A program made the translations under genes and the position numbers. Positions 30,234-39,981 of a DNA stretch of 64,000 nt are shown here, one piece after another; the stretch's first letter is position 1, and each line of letters starts with the position of its first letter. The notes under the pieces were generated by a model, which had not been told where the DNA came from, searched no databases, and saw only the letters and a list, made by a program, of their open reading frames with translations. Origin of the DNA: Bacillus sp. ISL-37 (GTDB lineage Bacteria > Bacillota > Bacilli > Bacillales > Cytobacillaceae); contig NZ_JAGGQL010000005.1 in NCBI RefSeq assembly GCF_018613315.1, positions 270,245 through 334,244 of the forward strand, read 5' to 3'.

Positions 30234-30995
30234 TTAAGCTGTCTCTAACCATTTTCTCAGTTTAAATATCGCTTTTGAATGAATTTGTGAGATCCTCGAT
30301 GTAGATAAATTCATGACTTGTCCAATCTCTGTTAGTGTTAATTCTTCTTTATAAAACAAGCTCAATACGAGTTGTTCTTTATCATTTAATTTTGAAACTT
30401 TTTCAGCTATCTCTTCCAACAATTCAGACTTAATGAGTTTATCTTCAGGAATTTCAGCCTTTTCATCCTTGATTACAAATGATTGGTTATCGCGTTCATC
30501 ATTTTCACTTGGATGTTCATCTATGGATAGTACATTCGCAAAAAAATGTTCATTTATAGTTGTGTAAATTTCTGTTTCATCCATGTTCAGTTCGCTGGCA
30601 ATTTCTTCGATCGTCGCATTTCTCATAAATCGCTGTTCAAGTCTCTCAATCGCTGCATCAATCTTTTTGGCTTTTTCCCGGGTACTTCTTGGCAGCCAGT
30701 CTTCCTTTCTTAATCCATCTAAAATCGCTCCGCGAATTCGAAATGAAGAATATGTATCAAATTTCAGATCCCTATTTGGATCGAATTTTTCTAGAGCATC
30801 ATATAAACCAATCATTCCAAGACTTTTTAGATCATCTCTAGACACACTTTTCGGAAGACTCACTGAAATTCTTTGCACATGGTAGGAAACAAGTGGCATA
30901 TATTTTTTTATCAGCAAATTACCTGCATCCGGATCACGGAACTGTACCCATTTATCCCATGTTACCTGTTCTTCCGAAGTGGATCCTCGTACCAT
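30234..30995 (-). CDS. sigD: RNA polymerase sigma factor SigD (FliA, sigma-28)
   Basis: Directs transcription of late flagellar, chemotaxis and autolysin genes. 253 residues with region 2 (VSRDDLKSLGMIGLYDALEKF then FDTYSSFRIRGAILD), region 3 and region 4, where LTEIGQVMNLSTSRISQIHS is the -35-binding helix-turn-helix. The ATG at 30995 has GAGGAGG 6 bases upstream. In B. subtilis its position near the end of the fla/che operon matters for the level of motile cells; here only three genes follow it before rpsB. Confidence 0.96.
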   Translation of the reverse strand: MVRGSTSEEQVTWDKWVQFRDPDAGNLLIKKYMPLVSYHVQRISVSLPKSVSRDDLKSLGMIGLYDALEKFDPNRDLKFDTYSSFRIRGAILDGLRKEDWLPRSTREKAKKIDAAIERLEQRFMRNATIEEIASELNMDETEIYTTINEHFFANVLSIDEHPSENDERDNQSFVIKDEKAEIPEDKLIKSELLEEIAEKVSKLNDKEQLVLSLFYKEELTLTEIGQVMNLSTSRISQIHSKAIFKLRKWLETA

Positions 30996-31056
30996 TGTAA
31001 TCCTCCTCACGCGCATTACGCATTATTCTTTGAAGCTATTAAATCATTAACTTCCA

Positions 31057-31554
31057 TTAAATTTCACTATTCCCTTTATTAACAGTTCTGATTTGCATCA
31101 AACCGGTTTTTGGGTCGAACTCAATTGTCCTACCGCTATTCCCGCCTACTTCCTGGGATATAATCGGAATCCTGAGTTCCTTCAATTCTTGTAAAACTGC
31201 TTCCACATTCCTAGGTCCAATTCTCATCATGTCGCTGCTTCCGGAAAACTGGAACATTTGCGCGCCGCCTGCAATCTTCGCTTTTATTCCTGAAGGTCTT
31301 GCTCCTATTTTTATCAAGGCATTTAACAGTTCCTTAATGGCCGTATTAGCGAATTTAGCTTTATTCAGCGGCTCCGCTCGAGATAATGATGAATCTGGCA
31401 GCATAATATGTGCCATACCAGCGACTTCCCTTGCCTGATCATACAAAACCACACCAACACAGGAACCAAGACCGGTAGTCCTTATTAAATCCGGAACCCT
31501 AACGATATTCATATCAGCAATGCCAACTTTGATGATTTCTGCTGTTTTATGCAT
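31057..31554 (-). CDS. cheD: Chemoreceptor glutamine deamidase CheD
   Basis: Deamidates chemoreceptor glutamines and, with CheC, forms a feedback loop on CheY-P. 165 residues. The catalytic Cys is in RTTGLGSCVGVVLYD and the His in MAHIMLPDS, followed by the conserved KAKIAGGAQMF. The ATG at 31554 overlaps the cheC 3' end by 8 bases and has GGAG 9 bases upstream; the GTG at 31560 is less likely. Confidence 0.95.
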   Translation of the reverse strand: MHKTAEIIKVGIADMNIVRVPDLIRTTGLGSCVGVVLYDQAREVAGMAHIMLPDSSLSRAEPLNKAKFANTAIKELLNALIKIGARPSGIKAKIAGGAQMFQFSGSSDMMRIGPRNVEAVLQELKELRIPIISQEVGGNSGRTIEFDPKTGLMQIRTVNKGNSEI

Positions 31555-32188
31555 CAACACTTACTCCTAGTGCAGAAAAAATGATATGGAACGAATCCGG
31601 ATCTGGCAATAGAAAGAAATGTCCATTCACACTGTCAGGCAGCTGGGCTTCTTCTTCATCCAAAGCCGTATCGATCACGATTGCATAATCACTCACTTGA
31701 GACAATTCCAGCAGTCCGAAACTGATGACTGCTCCTACCATATCTAAGCATAAAGCCGGCACTGAAGGGTACAAGCTCAGTTTCGTAAAATCCGAAAGAG
31801 AAGATAAATATGACCCTGACAAAATATTGCCTAATTCCTGGAGAGCGGACAATGCCAGTTCATTATCATGTTCTTCGGAAAACGAGAATGATTGGTTTTT
31901 TGTAAGTTGGCCGATATATTTCTCCGCCTGTGGAAGCGGAAGGATAAAGAACATGCTCCCTGGAGCATCGCCCTCTATCCGAAGAAAAACACTTGCTACC
32001 ACATTGTCGGGTCCACCGGCAAGGTCCATCACTTCGTCAAAGGATACAACCCTGACACTGGGAACTTTCATATCAATTTTTTTATTCAATAAAGTTGATA
32101 AAGCCGTTGCAGCATGTCCTGCCCCAATATTTCCTACCTCTTTTAATATATCAAGGTGAATGTCCGAAATGCTTTTTAGAAAAGTCAT
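31547..32188 (-). CDS. cheC: CheY-P phosphatase CheC
   Basis: 213 residues; removes phosphate from CheY-P in adaptation and is stimulated by CheD. Two phosphatase motifs are present: LDILKEVGNIGAGHAATALS near residue 13 and ALSALQELGNILSGSYLSSL near 112, each with the E-x-x-N core. It is adjacent to its partner cheD with overlapping ends. Confidence 0.95.
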   Translation of the reverse strand: MTFLKSISDIHLDILKEVGNIGAGHAATALSTLLNKKIDMKVPSVRVVSFDEVMDLAGGPDNVVASVFLRIEGDAPGSMFFILPLPQAEKYIGQLTKNQSFSFSEEHDNELALSALQELGNILSGSYLSSLSDFTKLSLYPSVPALCLDMVGAVISFGLLELSQVSDYAIVIDTALDEEEAQLPDSVNGHFFLLPDPDSFHIIFSALGVSVDA

Positions 32189-32205
32189 AGTTATATTCCC
32201 TTCAC

Positions 32206-32661
32206 TTACAAAGCTTTAACTTCATCGGACTCAAGGATTTTGTTCAAGTCTATTAAAATCAATAACCTCTTATCCAGATTGGCTACTCCATCAATAAAAC
32301 CTTCAGCTGCTATCCCAACGACTTCAGGCGGTGGTTCAATCACGCTTGTTGGGATATCAATGACATCATTTGCGCCATCTACAATCAAGCCTACTTCTTT
32401 ATCTTCTACAGAAACAATGATTACACGAGTACCTTCGTTGTATGCTTGTTCCCCCATGCCAAACCTGACACGCAAATCCAAAAGCGGAGTCACTACACCC
32501 CGGAGGTTCATTACCCCTTTTACAAAAGGATTTGTATGAGGGACCCTTGTGATATGCATGATTTTTTCAATAGATTTCACCTGGCTTACTGGAACACCAT
32601 ACTCTTTATCATTCAGCTGGAACACGATTACTTTCAAGTCTGAAACCAGATTTTCAGCCAT
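32206..32661 (-). CDS. cheW: Chemotaxis coupling protein CheW
   Basis: Scaffold connecting chemoreceptors to CheA, 151 residues of a single CheW domain. NLRGVVTPLLDLRVRFG and VGLIVDGANDVIDIP are characteristic. The ATG at 32661 is chosen (AGGAG 8 bases upstream); starts at 32670 or 32667 are less well spaced. It lies between cheA and cheC. Confidence 0.96.
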   Translation of the reverse strand: MAENLVSDLKVIVFQLNDKEYGVPVSQVKSIEKIMHITRVPHTNPFVKGVMNLRGVVTPLLDLRVRFGMGEQAYNEGTRVIIVSVEDKEVGLIVDGANDVIDIPTSVIEPPPEVVGIAAEGFIDGVANLDKRLLILIDLNKILESDEVKAL

Positions 32662-32706
32662 TTTCATCACTCCTAAAATATCATCGTCATTGAGTTAAGC
32701 AGGAAT

Positions 32707-34764
32707 CTATTTAATTAAGGCATTGCAATCCACAATCAAAGCTACTTGTCCATCTCCAAGGATCGTAGCTCCGGAAATCGCAAAAACATTCGTTAAATAA
32801 TTTCCTAGTGATTTAAGGACTACTTCTTGCTGGCCGATGAATGAATCTACAATCAAACCAGCCATTTTATCTCCTTTTCGAACGATAATGACAGAGTGGA
32901 ATTGATCATCAACTTGCTCTGACGGTACCTCGAAGATATCCTTTAAGAATAGCAGCGGTACGACCTTGCCTCTAAAATCAATCACCTTTTGATTATGCGC
33001 ATTCATGATGTCAGTGTCTTTGATTATGGCTGTCTCAATGATCGAAGACAAAGGAATAGCGAATTTTTCTTTCTGGATTTCGACTAACATCACAGAAATG
33101 ATCGATAATGTCAGCGGAAGCTGAATTGAGAAAATTGTTCCCTCATTTTCCTTTGAATCGATAGAGATTGATCCTCCCAATGACTCGATCGTATTCTTTA
33201 CAACATCCAATCCTACCCCGCGTCCGGAAATATCGGATATTGTTTCAGCGGTAGAGAAGCCAGATGAAAGAATTAATTCATACGCCTGTTTGTCAGTAAA
33301 GCCAGCAGCGGATTGTTCGGTAATGATTCCCTTGCTGATAGCCTTCTTTAATACCTTATCCCTGCTGATTCCAGCACCATCATCTTCAATTTCAATGAAC
33401 ACATGATTTCCGCTATGGAACGCACGAAGTACGACAGTACCCTCTTCGTTCTTACCCTTTGCCCTGCGCACTTCAGGTGATTCAATGCCATGGTCAACTG
33501 AGTTTCTCAATAAATGTACAAGCGGATCACCAATCTCATCAATTACGGTGCGATCCAATTCTGTTTCAGCACCTACGATTTCAAGGTTGATCTTTTTATT
33601 TAAGTCTCTAGCTAATTGACGAATCATTCTCGGGAACCGGTTGAATACCGTTTCTACCTGGACCATCCGCATATTCAAAATGATATTTTGCAGGTCACCA
33701 GAGATCCTGGACATCCTTTCGACCGTTTCAGTAAGCTCACCATTTTCAAGGTCTTTGGAAATTTGCTCTAGTCTGCCGCGGTCGATTACAAGCTCTTCGA
33801 ATAAATTCATTAAAATATCAAGACGTTCAATGTTTACCCTTATCGTTTTACTGCTAATACTTTGCTGTTTGACACTGCCTTTTTTATCTATAACCGGAGC
33901 AACTTCAGATGCAATGGATTGTGATTGATCAAGGGTAGGAGAATCGGATTCACCTGGAGCTTTTGAAGTATCCAAAGCTTCAATAGTTTCTTCATTAATT
34001 TTGTCATCAAATTCTAAGGATCTTAAGTCAGTTTTGACAACTTCTGACACCTTCATGATCTTGCCTTTAATATCCTCTGGATCATCTTTTGAGACAATTG
34101 TTACAGTAAATTCATGGTCAAATTGTTCTTCCTCCAGCTGCTCTACTGATGGGTTTGCTTTGATTACTTCTCCGATCTTCTCCAGTACCTCAAAAACCAT
34201 ATAGACCCGGGCAGCTTTCAGTAAGCAATCTTCGCGCAGAGCGATGGCAATTTCATAAACACCGAATCCTTGTTCTTTGGACTGCTTTAATACGGTCAAT
34301 TCAAATTCATCATAGTGGGATTCGTGATTGGCTTCTAAAACTGCTGTAGCAGCTACCTCATTCTTAGCAGAACCTGAGAGCGGTTCCCCTTTTTCAATCA
34401 ATTTCAACTTTTCGACTGTTTCAGTAACGTCCTTTTTGCCATCGCCCCCGGACGCGATCGACTGAACCATATCTTCTAGGTGGTCGACAGCCATGAAAAT
34501 AACATCGACAATTTCTGGTGTTGTTGTCAATCTGTTATTCCGTATTGCATCCAATACATTTTCCATTTGATGAGTAAGGCTTGCCAGATCCTCATAACCC
34601 ATTGTCGCTGACATTCCTTTAAGAGTATGGGCTGACCTGAAGATTTCATTTATGATCGATAAATCCTGTGGGTTCTTCTCTAATTCCAACAACTGTTCAT
34701 TGCAGGCCTGTAAATGTTCTTTACTTTCTTCAATAAAGACTTCAAGATATTGATTCAATTCCAT
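32707..34764 (-). CDS. cheA: Chemotaxis histidine kinase CheA
   Basis: 685 residues. P1 domain with phosphorylated His46 in FRSAHTLKGMSATMG; P2 CheY-binding region (about 150-255); a linker rich in Ser/Asp; P3 dimerisation (about 300-355); P4 kinase with the N box HLLRNSVDHGIESP, G1 EDDGAGIS and G2 GRGVGLDVV; and C-terminal P5 CheW-like domain. All catalytic motifs are intact. It autophosphorylates and passes phosphate to CheY and CheB, both encoded in the same operon. Confidence 0.97.
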   Translation of the reverse strand: MELNQYLEVFIEESKEHLQACNEQLLELEKNPQDLSIINEIFRSAHTLKGMSATMGYEDLASLTHQMENVLDAIRNNRLTTTPEIVDVIFMAVDHLEDMVQSIASGGDGKKDVTETVEKLKLIEKGEPLSGSAKNEVAATAVLEANHESHYDEFELTVLKQSKEQGFGVYEIAIALREDCLLKAARVYMVFEVLEKIGEVIKANPSVEQLEEEQFDHEFTVTIVSKDDPEDIKGKIMKVSEVVKTDLRSLEFDDKINEETIEALDTSKAPGESDSPTLDQSQSIASEVAPVIDKKGSVKQQSISSKTIRVNIERLDILMNLFEELVIDRGRLEQISKDLENGELTETVERMSRISGDLQNIILNMRMVQVETVFNRFPRMIRQLARDLNKKINLEIVGAETELDRTVIDEIGDPLVHLLRNSVDHGIESPEVRRAKGKNEEGTVVLRAFHSGNHVFIEIEDDGAGISRDKVLKKAISKGIITEQSAAGFTDKQAYELILSSGFSTAETISDISGRGVGLDVVKNTIESLGGSISIDSKENEGTIFSIQLPLTLSIISVMLVEIQKEKFAIPLSSIIETAIIKDTDIMNAHNQKVIDFRGKVVPLLFLKDIFEVPSEQVDDQFHSVIIVRKGDKMAGLIVDSFIGQQEVVLKSLGNYLTNVFAISGATILGDGQVALIVDCNALIK

Positions 34765-34783
34765 GTGCTCAGCACCTCCGGCC

Positions 34784-35872
34784 TCAAATATAATTCATGA
34801 TTGATTGAGCGATGTTTTCTACATTCACTACCTCATCAACCATGTTCGTTGCAATCGCTGCTTTCGGCATCCCGAAAACAATTGATGTATCCTGCGATTC
34901 GGCAATTGCTTTAACTGTGCCATTTTTTTTCATCTCAACCAGTCCTCTGGAGCCATCTGACCCCATTCCTGTCATGATAACAGCAATTTTAGAGTAGTTC
35001 TTGACGCTACTGATGGACTCGAACATCACATCCACTGAAGGTCGATGGCCATTTCGTGGCGGCGAAAGGCTAAGGCTGATTGCCAGCGTTGATCCTAAAT
35101 TCTTAACCTCCATATGAAATCCACCTGGAGCTATATAAGCCGTCCCTTTTTGTAAAAGCTCCCCATCTTCCGCTTCCTTGACTTTAATCTGGCTTAGGGA
35201 ATCTAGTCGATTGGCAAGGGACTTTGTAAAACCAGGCGGCATATGCTGGACGACAAGTACAGGTACATCAATATCTTTTGGCAATGAAGTTATAACCTGC
35301 TGCAATGCCCGTGGGCCCCCGGTAGATGTTCCGATGCAGACAATCTTTTTGGATTCACGGGTAAATCCCCTGGTTGTTACATGCCCAGCTACCTTGATCT
35401 CTGAATCTATTGAACTGTTCTGTTTCTTTCCAACAGATTTGGAGTCTTCAAGAAAGTTTATTTTGGTTAAATTGGCTTTACTGGCTGATAAAACTTTCTG
35501 GATTAACTCCGTTTTGATTTTATGTAAATCAATAGAAATGGAGCCTGATGGCTTTGCCACAAAATCCACAGCTCCGGCTTGAATCGCCTGCAGAGTCGTG
35601 TCTGCGCCTTCTTTTGTAGTGCTTGAAAGCATAACAACCGGAAGCGGCTGTTCTTTCATAATCGTCTTCAAAACTTCTAACCCGTTTAATTTCGGCATTT
35701 CGACATCAAGTGTAATAACGTCAGGACGTAATTCCCGCCATTTTTTAATGGCATCCTCTCCGTTACGAGCCGTGCCAATAACATCAATTTCTGGATGTTC
35801 TGATAGAAAGTCGTTGATCAGCTTACGCATGAAAGCCGAATCATCTACGATGAGAACTCTAATTTTTGCCAC
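34784..35872 (-). CDS. cheB: Protein-glutamate methylesterase CheB
   Basis: Receptor demethylase controlled by CheA. 362 residues: an N-terminal receiver domain with D10, D11 and phospho-acceptor D56 (TLDVEMPKLNG), a linker, and the C-terminal esterase with nucleophile Ser in CIGTSTGGPRALQ near residue 178, His in VVQHMPPGFT and the late MTGMGSDGSRG. It starts 7 bases after the flhG stop. Confidence 0.97.
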   Translation of the reverse strand: MAKIRVLIVDDSAFMRKLINDFLSEHPEIDVIGTARNGEDAIKKWRELRPDVITLDVEMPKLNGLEVLKTIMKEQPLPVVMLSSTTKEGADTTLQAIQAGAVDFVAKPSGSISIDLHKIKTELIQKVLSASKANLTKINFLEDSKSVGKKQNSSIDSEIKVAGHVTTRGFTRESKKIVCIGTSTGGPRALQQVITSLPKDIDVPVLVVQHMPPGFTKSLANRLDSLSQIKVKEAEDGELLQKGTAYIAPGGFHMEVKNLGSTLAISLSLSPPRNGHRPSVDVMFESISSVKNYSKIAVIMTGMGSDGSRGLVEMKKNGTVKAIAESQDTSIVFGMPKAAIATNMVDEVVNVENIAQSIMNYI

Positions 35873-35879
35873 TCGACCA

Positions 35880-36746
35880 CTACCTTTCGAAAAGGAATTG
35901 CTTCAATCTTGCTGTAAAACTCCTGTTATCTCTCTTTTCGGCATTGTAGCTCTCTTTATTGATATATTTTTCGATAATCGCAGCCATTCCTTTAGAAGCT
36001 TGTGACCTTTCATTGAACATTGTAAAAGGTATTTGGCGCTTCACAGCTTCCTGGACTGTTTTATCATCTGGCAGGATCCCAAGCTTGATAGGCGTCCTGC
36101 CCAGAAATTTAACAAGAACATCCTCAAGCCTTGCCATCGTGTCATTGCCCTCTTTGGCAGAACCCGCCCTGTTGACCACTAAATAGAAAGGCAATTCTGA
36201 ATCTGAAAGATGGATGTATTTCATAGTGGCGTATGCATCCATCAATGAAGTTGGTTCAGTCGTAGTAATTACGAATATTTCGTTGACAGACAGCAGGATT
36301 GATAATGTTTCTTCGTTCAATCCGGCTCCCATATCAAAAATAAGATAATCATATTTTCTTAGTACTTCACTTAAGCTGGATGTAAAATATTCGACGCTAT
36401 CACGGTCCATCCTGACCAACTGGCTTAAACCTGTACCGCCTGAAATATATTCAACTCCATGAGGCCCTTGAAAAATAACTTCCTCCATCGATGATTTGCC
36501 TGAAAGAAAATCGGCAATGGAGAGCGAAGAATTTTTACCCATTAGAATCTCGATATTCCCCATTCCGATATCAAGATCAAACAGCAATACCTTAAAGCCC
36601 TTTTTGGCCAGAGAAATGGAGAAGTTAAGTGAAAAATTCGATTTGCCGACTCCACCCTTACCGCTGACCACTGCAAGTGTTTTCGCTTCCTTCGCTGGAA
36701 TGTCCATTTTAAGACGGTTTCTTAATTTTTCTGCCTGGTCATTCAT
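35880..36746 (-). CDS. flhG: MinD-like ATPase FlhG (YlxH)
   Basis: Flagellar number and placement ATPase working with FlhF. 288 residues. The deviant Walker A VVSGKGGVGKSNFSLN is near residue 27, and an N-terminal helix (NDQAEKLRNRLK) resembles the segment that activates FlhF GTPase activity. A C-terminal amphipathic region (ARLKQFLFER) could be the membrane-targeting helix of the MinD family. The start at 36746 overlaps flhF by 8 bases and has GGAG 9 bases before it. Confidence 0.93.
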   Translation of the reverse strand: MNDQAEKLRNRLKMDIPAKEAKTLAVVSGKGGVGKSNFSLNFSISLAKKGFKVLLFDLDIGMGNIEILMGKNSSLSIADFLSGKSSMEEVIFQGPHGVEYISGGTGLSQLVRMDRDSVEYFTSSLSEVLRKYDYLIFDMGAGLNEETLSILLSVNEIFVITTTEPTSLMDAYATMKYIHLSDSELPFYLVVNRAGSAKEGNDTMARLEDVLVKFLGRTPIKLGILPDDKTVQEAVKRQIPFTMFNERSQASKGMAAIIEKYINKESYNAEKRDNRSFTARLKQFLFER

Positions 36747-37914
36747 AGGTGCTTGCTCCAAGAATAGTATTTGCAATCATTTCAGGATTTGCCTCGATCA
36801 GGTCATCTGGCACATCTTGTCCATTGGTCAGATAGGCGATTCCAGTCGAGAACTTTATTGCCATATTAAGCATCGACCCGTAAACCGCCGTTTCATCCAA
36901 TTTAGTAAAAATGAATTGATCAATATGAATCAGCGAAAATTGCTTGCGTATTTCTTCCATATCTTTTTGTTTCGCCGTCAAAGCGAGGACAAGGTAGGTT
37001 TCCATGTCCTTACCAAAATCAATCACATTTTTCAAATCGTTTACATATTTTTGATTTCTGAAATTCCGTCCAGCTGTATCAATAAAGACAAGGTCATACT
37101 CAGCGAATTTATCTGTTGCAGCCTTGAAATCATCCAGGTTGTAGCAAACTTCGATTGGGACATCGAGGATTTTTGCATATGTTTTCAACTGCTCAATTGC
37201 CGCAATTCGATAGGTGTCTGTCGTAATAAAAGCCACCTTCTTCTGGTGCTTCAATACACATTCAGCAGCAACCTTTGCCAGCGTTGTCGTTTTCCCTACT
37301 CCAGTTGGTCCAATGACATTGACGAACTTCTTTTTAAAAGAAACACCTTCAAATGAAAGTGGAGAAAGCCTGTGTCCAATAGCAGCCGTAATCCATTCGG
37401 TGATTTCCTCATCACTTGCTTTCGCTCCGCCTAGGTACCACTTTTCAAGAAGGACTACAGCCAATTCATCAATGATTTCATGGTCTACTTCCTGATCTCT
37501 CAAGTATTGGATTTGCCTGCTCACTGGTTCTGGCAAAAAGACTCCTTCGGATTTACCCGTTCCCTTTAACATTTCCTTAAGCTGTGAAATTTCTTTTAAA
37601 AGCTCCTTGTCGGCTTTAGGAGGTGTTTCTGTTATAGGATTCACCCTTACAGTTTGTGAGTCCTTTTTAGATTCGTCATCTTTTACGGACGGCTTATATT
37701 TATTTGCTTTATCCATACTGGCAGGCTTTTGACTTACTTCAGTGTCTGGGTCAATGGCGGCAATTACCTCAATGCTATTTTTCTTAAAAAATCCCATGAA
37801 CCCTCCTGTCTGGACGACACGAGAATTCAAGATTACTGCATCACTTCCCAATTCCCCTCTGACTAGTTTCATTGCTTCCGGCATGGATGAAGCTGTATAC
37901 TTTTTCACTTTCAT
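36739..37914 (-). CDS. flhF: Flagellar SRP-type GTPase FlhF
   Basis: 391 residues. N-terminal basic B domain (MKVKKYTASSMPEAMKLVRG), a helical N domain, and an SRP-like G domain from about residue 190 with P-loop [15 protein letters not shown] near 200 and DTAGRNF near 280. FlhF marks the site of new flagellar basal bodies and is regulated by FlhG, the next gene. It overlaps the flhA stop by four bases (ATGA). Confidence 0.95.
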   Translation of the reverse strand: MKVKKYTASSMPEAMKLVRGELGSDAVILNSRVVQTGGFMGFFKKNSIEVIAAIDPDTEVSQKPASMDKANKYKPSVKDDESKKDSQTVRVNPITETPPKADKELLKEISQLKEMLKGTGKSEGVFLPEPVSRQIQYLRDQEVDHEIIDELAVVLLEKWYLGGAKASDEEITEWITAAIGHRLSPLSFEGVSFKKKFVNVIGPTGVGKTTTLAKVAAECVLKHQKKVAFITTDTYRIAAIEQLKTYAKILDVPIEVCYNLDDFKAATDKFAEYDLVFIDTAGRNFRNQKYVNDLKNVIDFGKDMETYLVLALTAKQKDMEEIRKQFSLIHIDQFIFTKLDETAVYGSMLNMAIKFSTGIAYLTNGQDVPDDLIEANPEMIANTILGASTYE

Positions 37915-39947
37915 TCTACATTCACCACTCCGACACTTTGGACTTCAACATTTGCTTCAAGTTCGTTATAAGACAATACAGGAATCTGTGCAAAATACCT
38001 TTCAGTCAACTGGCGCACATACATCCTGACCGCAGGGGAGCATAATATGATTGGTGTTTGTTCCATTATGCTCAATTGCTCCACCTGGTTTGCCACAGAT
38101 TCCAAGATACCTTGAGAAACGGCGGGGTCAAGAGATAAGTAGTTACCGTGCTCTGTTTGCTGAACACCATCTGCAATTACCTTTTCTACTCGTCCTGAGA
38201 GTGTAATCACCTTTAGGGTTTCTCCGTTTCTTGAATACTGGTTCGTGATTTGCCTAGCAAGTGCCTGGCGAACGTATTCAGCAAGGATATCTGTATCTGT
38301 TGTTACTTTTCCGTAATCTGCAAGTGTTTCGAAGATAATTGGCAAATTCCTGATTGATACATTCTCTTTAAGCAGCTTGCCAAGTACTTTTTGAATTTCA
38401 CCAACTGATAATGGATTAGGTGTTGCTTCCTCGACAAGGATTGGATAGCTTTCACGAAGGTGATCGATCAGCTGCTTCGTTTCCTGTCTTCCCAGCAATT
38501 CATGTGCATTAGCCTTGATCACTTCTGTAATATGGGTCGACACCACTGAAGGAGGATCGACAACTGTGTAGCCAAAGATTTCAGCCTGCTCCTTCATTTC
38601 TTCGGTGATCCATTTAGCAGGCAATCCAAAACTTGGTTCGATTGTATCGATCCCTTCAATAGAGTCATCGTCTATTCCAGGACTCATTGCCAGATAATGA
38701 TCGAGAAGCAACTCTCCCCTCGCCATTTCGTTTCCTTTGATTTTCAGTCTGTATTCATTAGGCTGGAGCTGGATATTGTCCCGGATCCTGACCACCGGAA
38801 TGACCAGTCCCAGCTCAATGGCCAGCTGCCTTCTGATCATGACAATCCGGTCGAGCAGGTCTCCTCCCTGGTTAGCGTCTGCAAGGGGGATCAACCCATA
38901 CCCGAATTCAAACTCAATCGGATCAACATTTAATAGATTGACAACACTTTCTGGACTCTTCATCTCGTCCATCTGAATGTCTTCTTCCATTTCCTGCAGC
39001 TGCTGCTTATCAGGCTCTGGAACACGGGAGAAGGAATAGCCGCCAAATGCCATCAGTGCCGCGATTGGAATCGTAAGCATATCGTGGATTGGCGTAAACA
39101 GCCCTAATAGGAAAATCGTTGCTGCTCCGACATACAGCATTTTAGGATAAGCAAGTAACTGTGAGGTAATATCAATTCCAAGATTCCCGTCAGACGCTGC
39201 ACGAGTAACCACTATACCCGTCGCTGTCGAAATCAGCAGTGCCGGAATTTGACTGACAATCCCATCCCCTACGGTCAACAGTGAGAATTTTTCAGCTGAT
39301 TCTCCAATGCTTAACCCTAATTGAGTCATGCCGATGACAATCCCGAAGATCAAGTTGATCAGAACGATGATGATTCCCGCTATCGCATCTCCTTTTACGA
39401 ATTTACTCGCACCGTCCATCGCGCCGTAAAAATCAGCTTCACGGCTTACTTTTTCGCGTCGTTCACGCGCCTGCTGTTCAGAAATCATCCCAGCATTCAA
39501 ATCAGCATCGATACTCATTTGCTTTCCAGGCATCGCATCAAGCGTAAACCTTGCTGCAACCTCTGACACACGCTCTGAACCTTTCGTGATGACGATGAAT
39601 TGGATAATGATCAAGATCAGGAACACAACCATCCCGACAACCACATTCCCTCCGACTACGAAGGTACCGAAGGTCTCAACCACTCCGCCAGCTTCACCTT
39701 TTGACAGAATTGAACGTGTTGTCGATACATTCAGGCCAAGCCTGAATAAAGTTAACAACAGCAGCAGTGAAGGAAAAACAGAAAACTGGAGCGGCTCGGT
39801 CATATTCATTGTGTTCAATAGCACCAGAAGTGCAATCGAGATGTTAACCATGATTAGTACACTTAATAGCCATGGCGGAAAAGGAATGATCAACATGGCT
39901 ACGATTAATATGACACTAAGCAGGACGGACAGATCTCTTGCTGACAT
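37911..39947 (-). CDS. flhA: Flagellar export gate protein FlhA
   Basis: Major export-gate subunit and docking platform for export chaperones. 678 residues: an N-terminal half with about eight membrane segments including the conserved loop GMPGKQMSIDADLNAG-like segment (AMPGKQMSIDADLNAG near residue 140), and a large cytoplasmic C-terminal domain. The length is close to that of B. subtilis FlhA. It follows flhB by 34 bp. Confidence 0.97.
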   Translation of the reverse strand: MSARDLSVLLSVILIVAMLIIPFPPWLLSVLIMVNISIALLVLLNTMNMTEPLQFSVFPSLLLLLTLFRLGLNVSTTRSILSKGEAGGVVETFGTFVVGGNVVVGMVVFLILIIIQFIVITKGSERVSEVAARFTLDAMPGKQMSIDADLNAGMISEQQARERREKVSREADFYGAMDGASKFVKGDAIAGIIIVLINLIFGIVIGMTQLGLSIGESAEKFSLLTVGDGIVSQIPALLISTATGIVVTRAASDGNLGIDITSQLLAYPKMLYVGAATIFLLGLFTPIHDMLTIPIAALMAFGGYSFSRVPEPDKQQLQEMEEDIQMDEMKSPESVVNLLNVDPIEFEFGYGLIPLADANQGGDLLDRIVMIRRQLAIELGLVIPVVRIRDNIQLQPNEYRLKIKGNEMARGELLLDHYLAMSPGIDDDSIEGIDTIEPSFGLPAKWITEEMKEQAEIFGYTVVDPPSVVSTHITEVIKANAHELLGRQETKQLIDHLRESYPILVEEATPNPLSVGEIQKVLGKLLKENVSIRNLPIIFETLADYGKVTTDTDILAEYVRQALARQITNQYSRNGETLKVITLSGRVEKVIADGVQQTEHGNYLSLDPAVSQGILESVANQVEQLSIMEQTPIILCSPAVRMYVRQLTERYFAQIPVLSYNELEANVEVQSVGVVNVE

Positions 39948-39981
39948 AGTACTTCTCTCCTAAACACTGCATACCTAAGAA

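Noticed and set aside
36496-37356. 286-residue plus-strand ORF opposite flhG and flhF
   Set aside because: It lies wholly antisense to two well-conserved genes, its translation shows no family signature, and no RBS precedes it. It is a shadow of the minus-strand coding.
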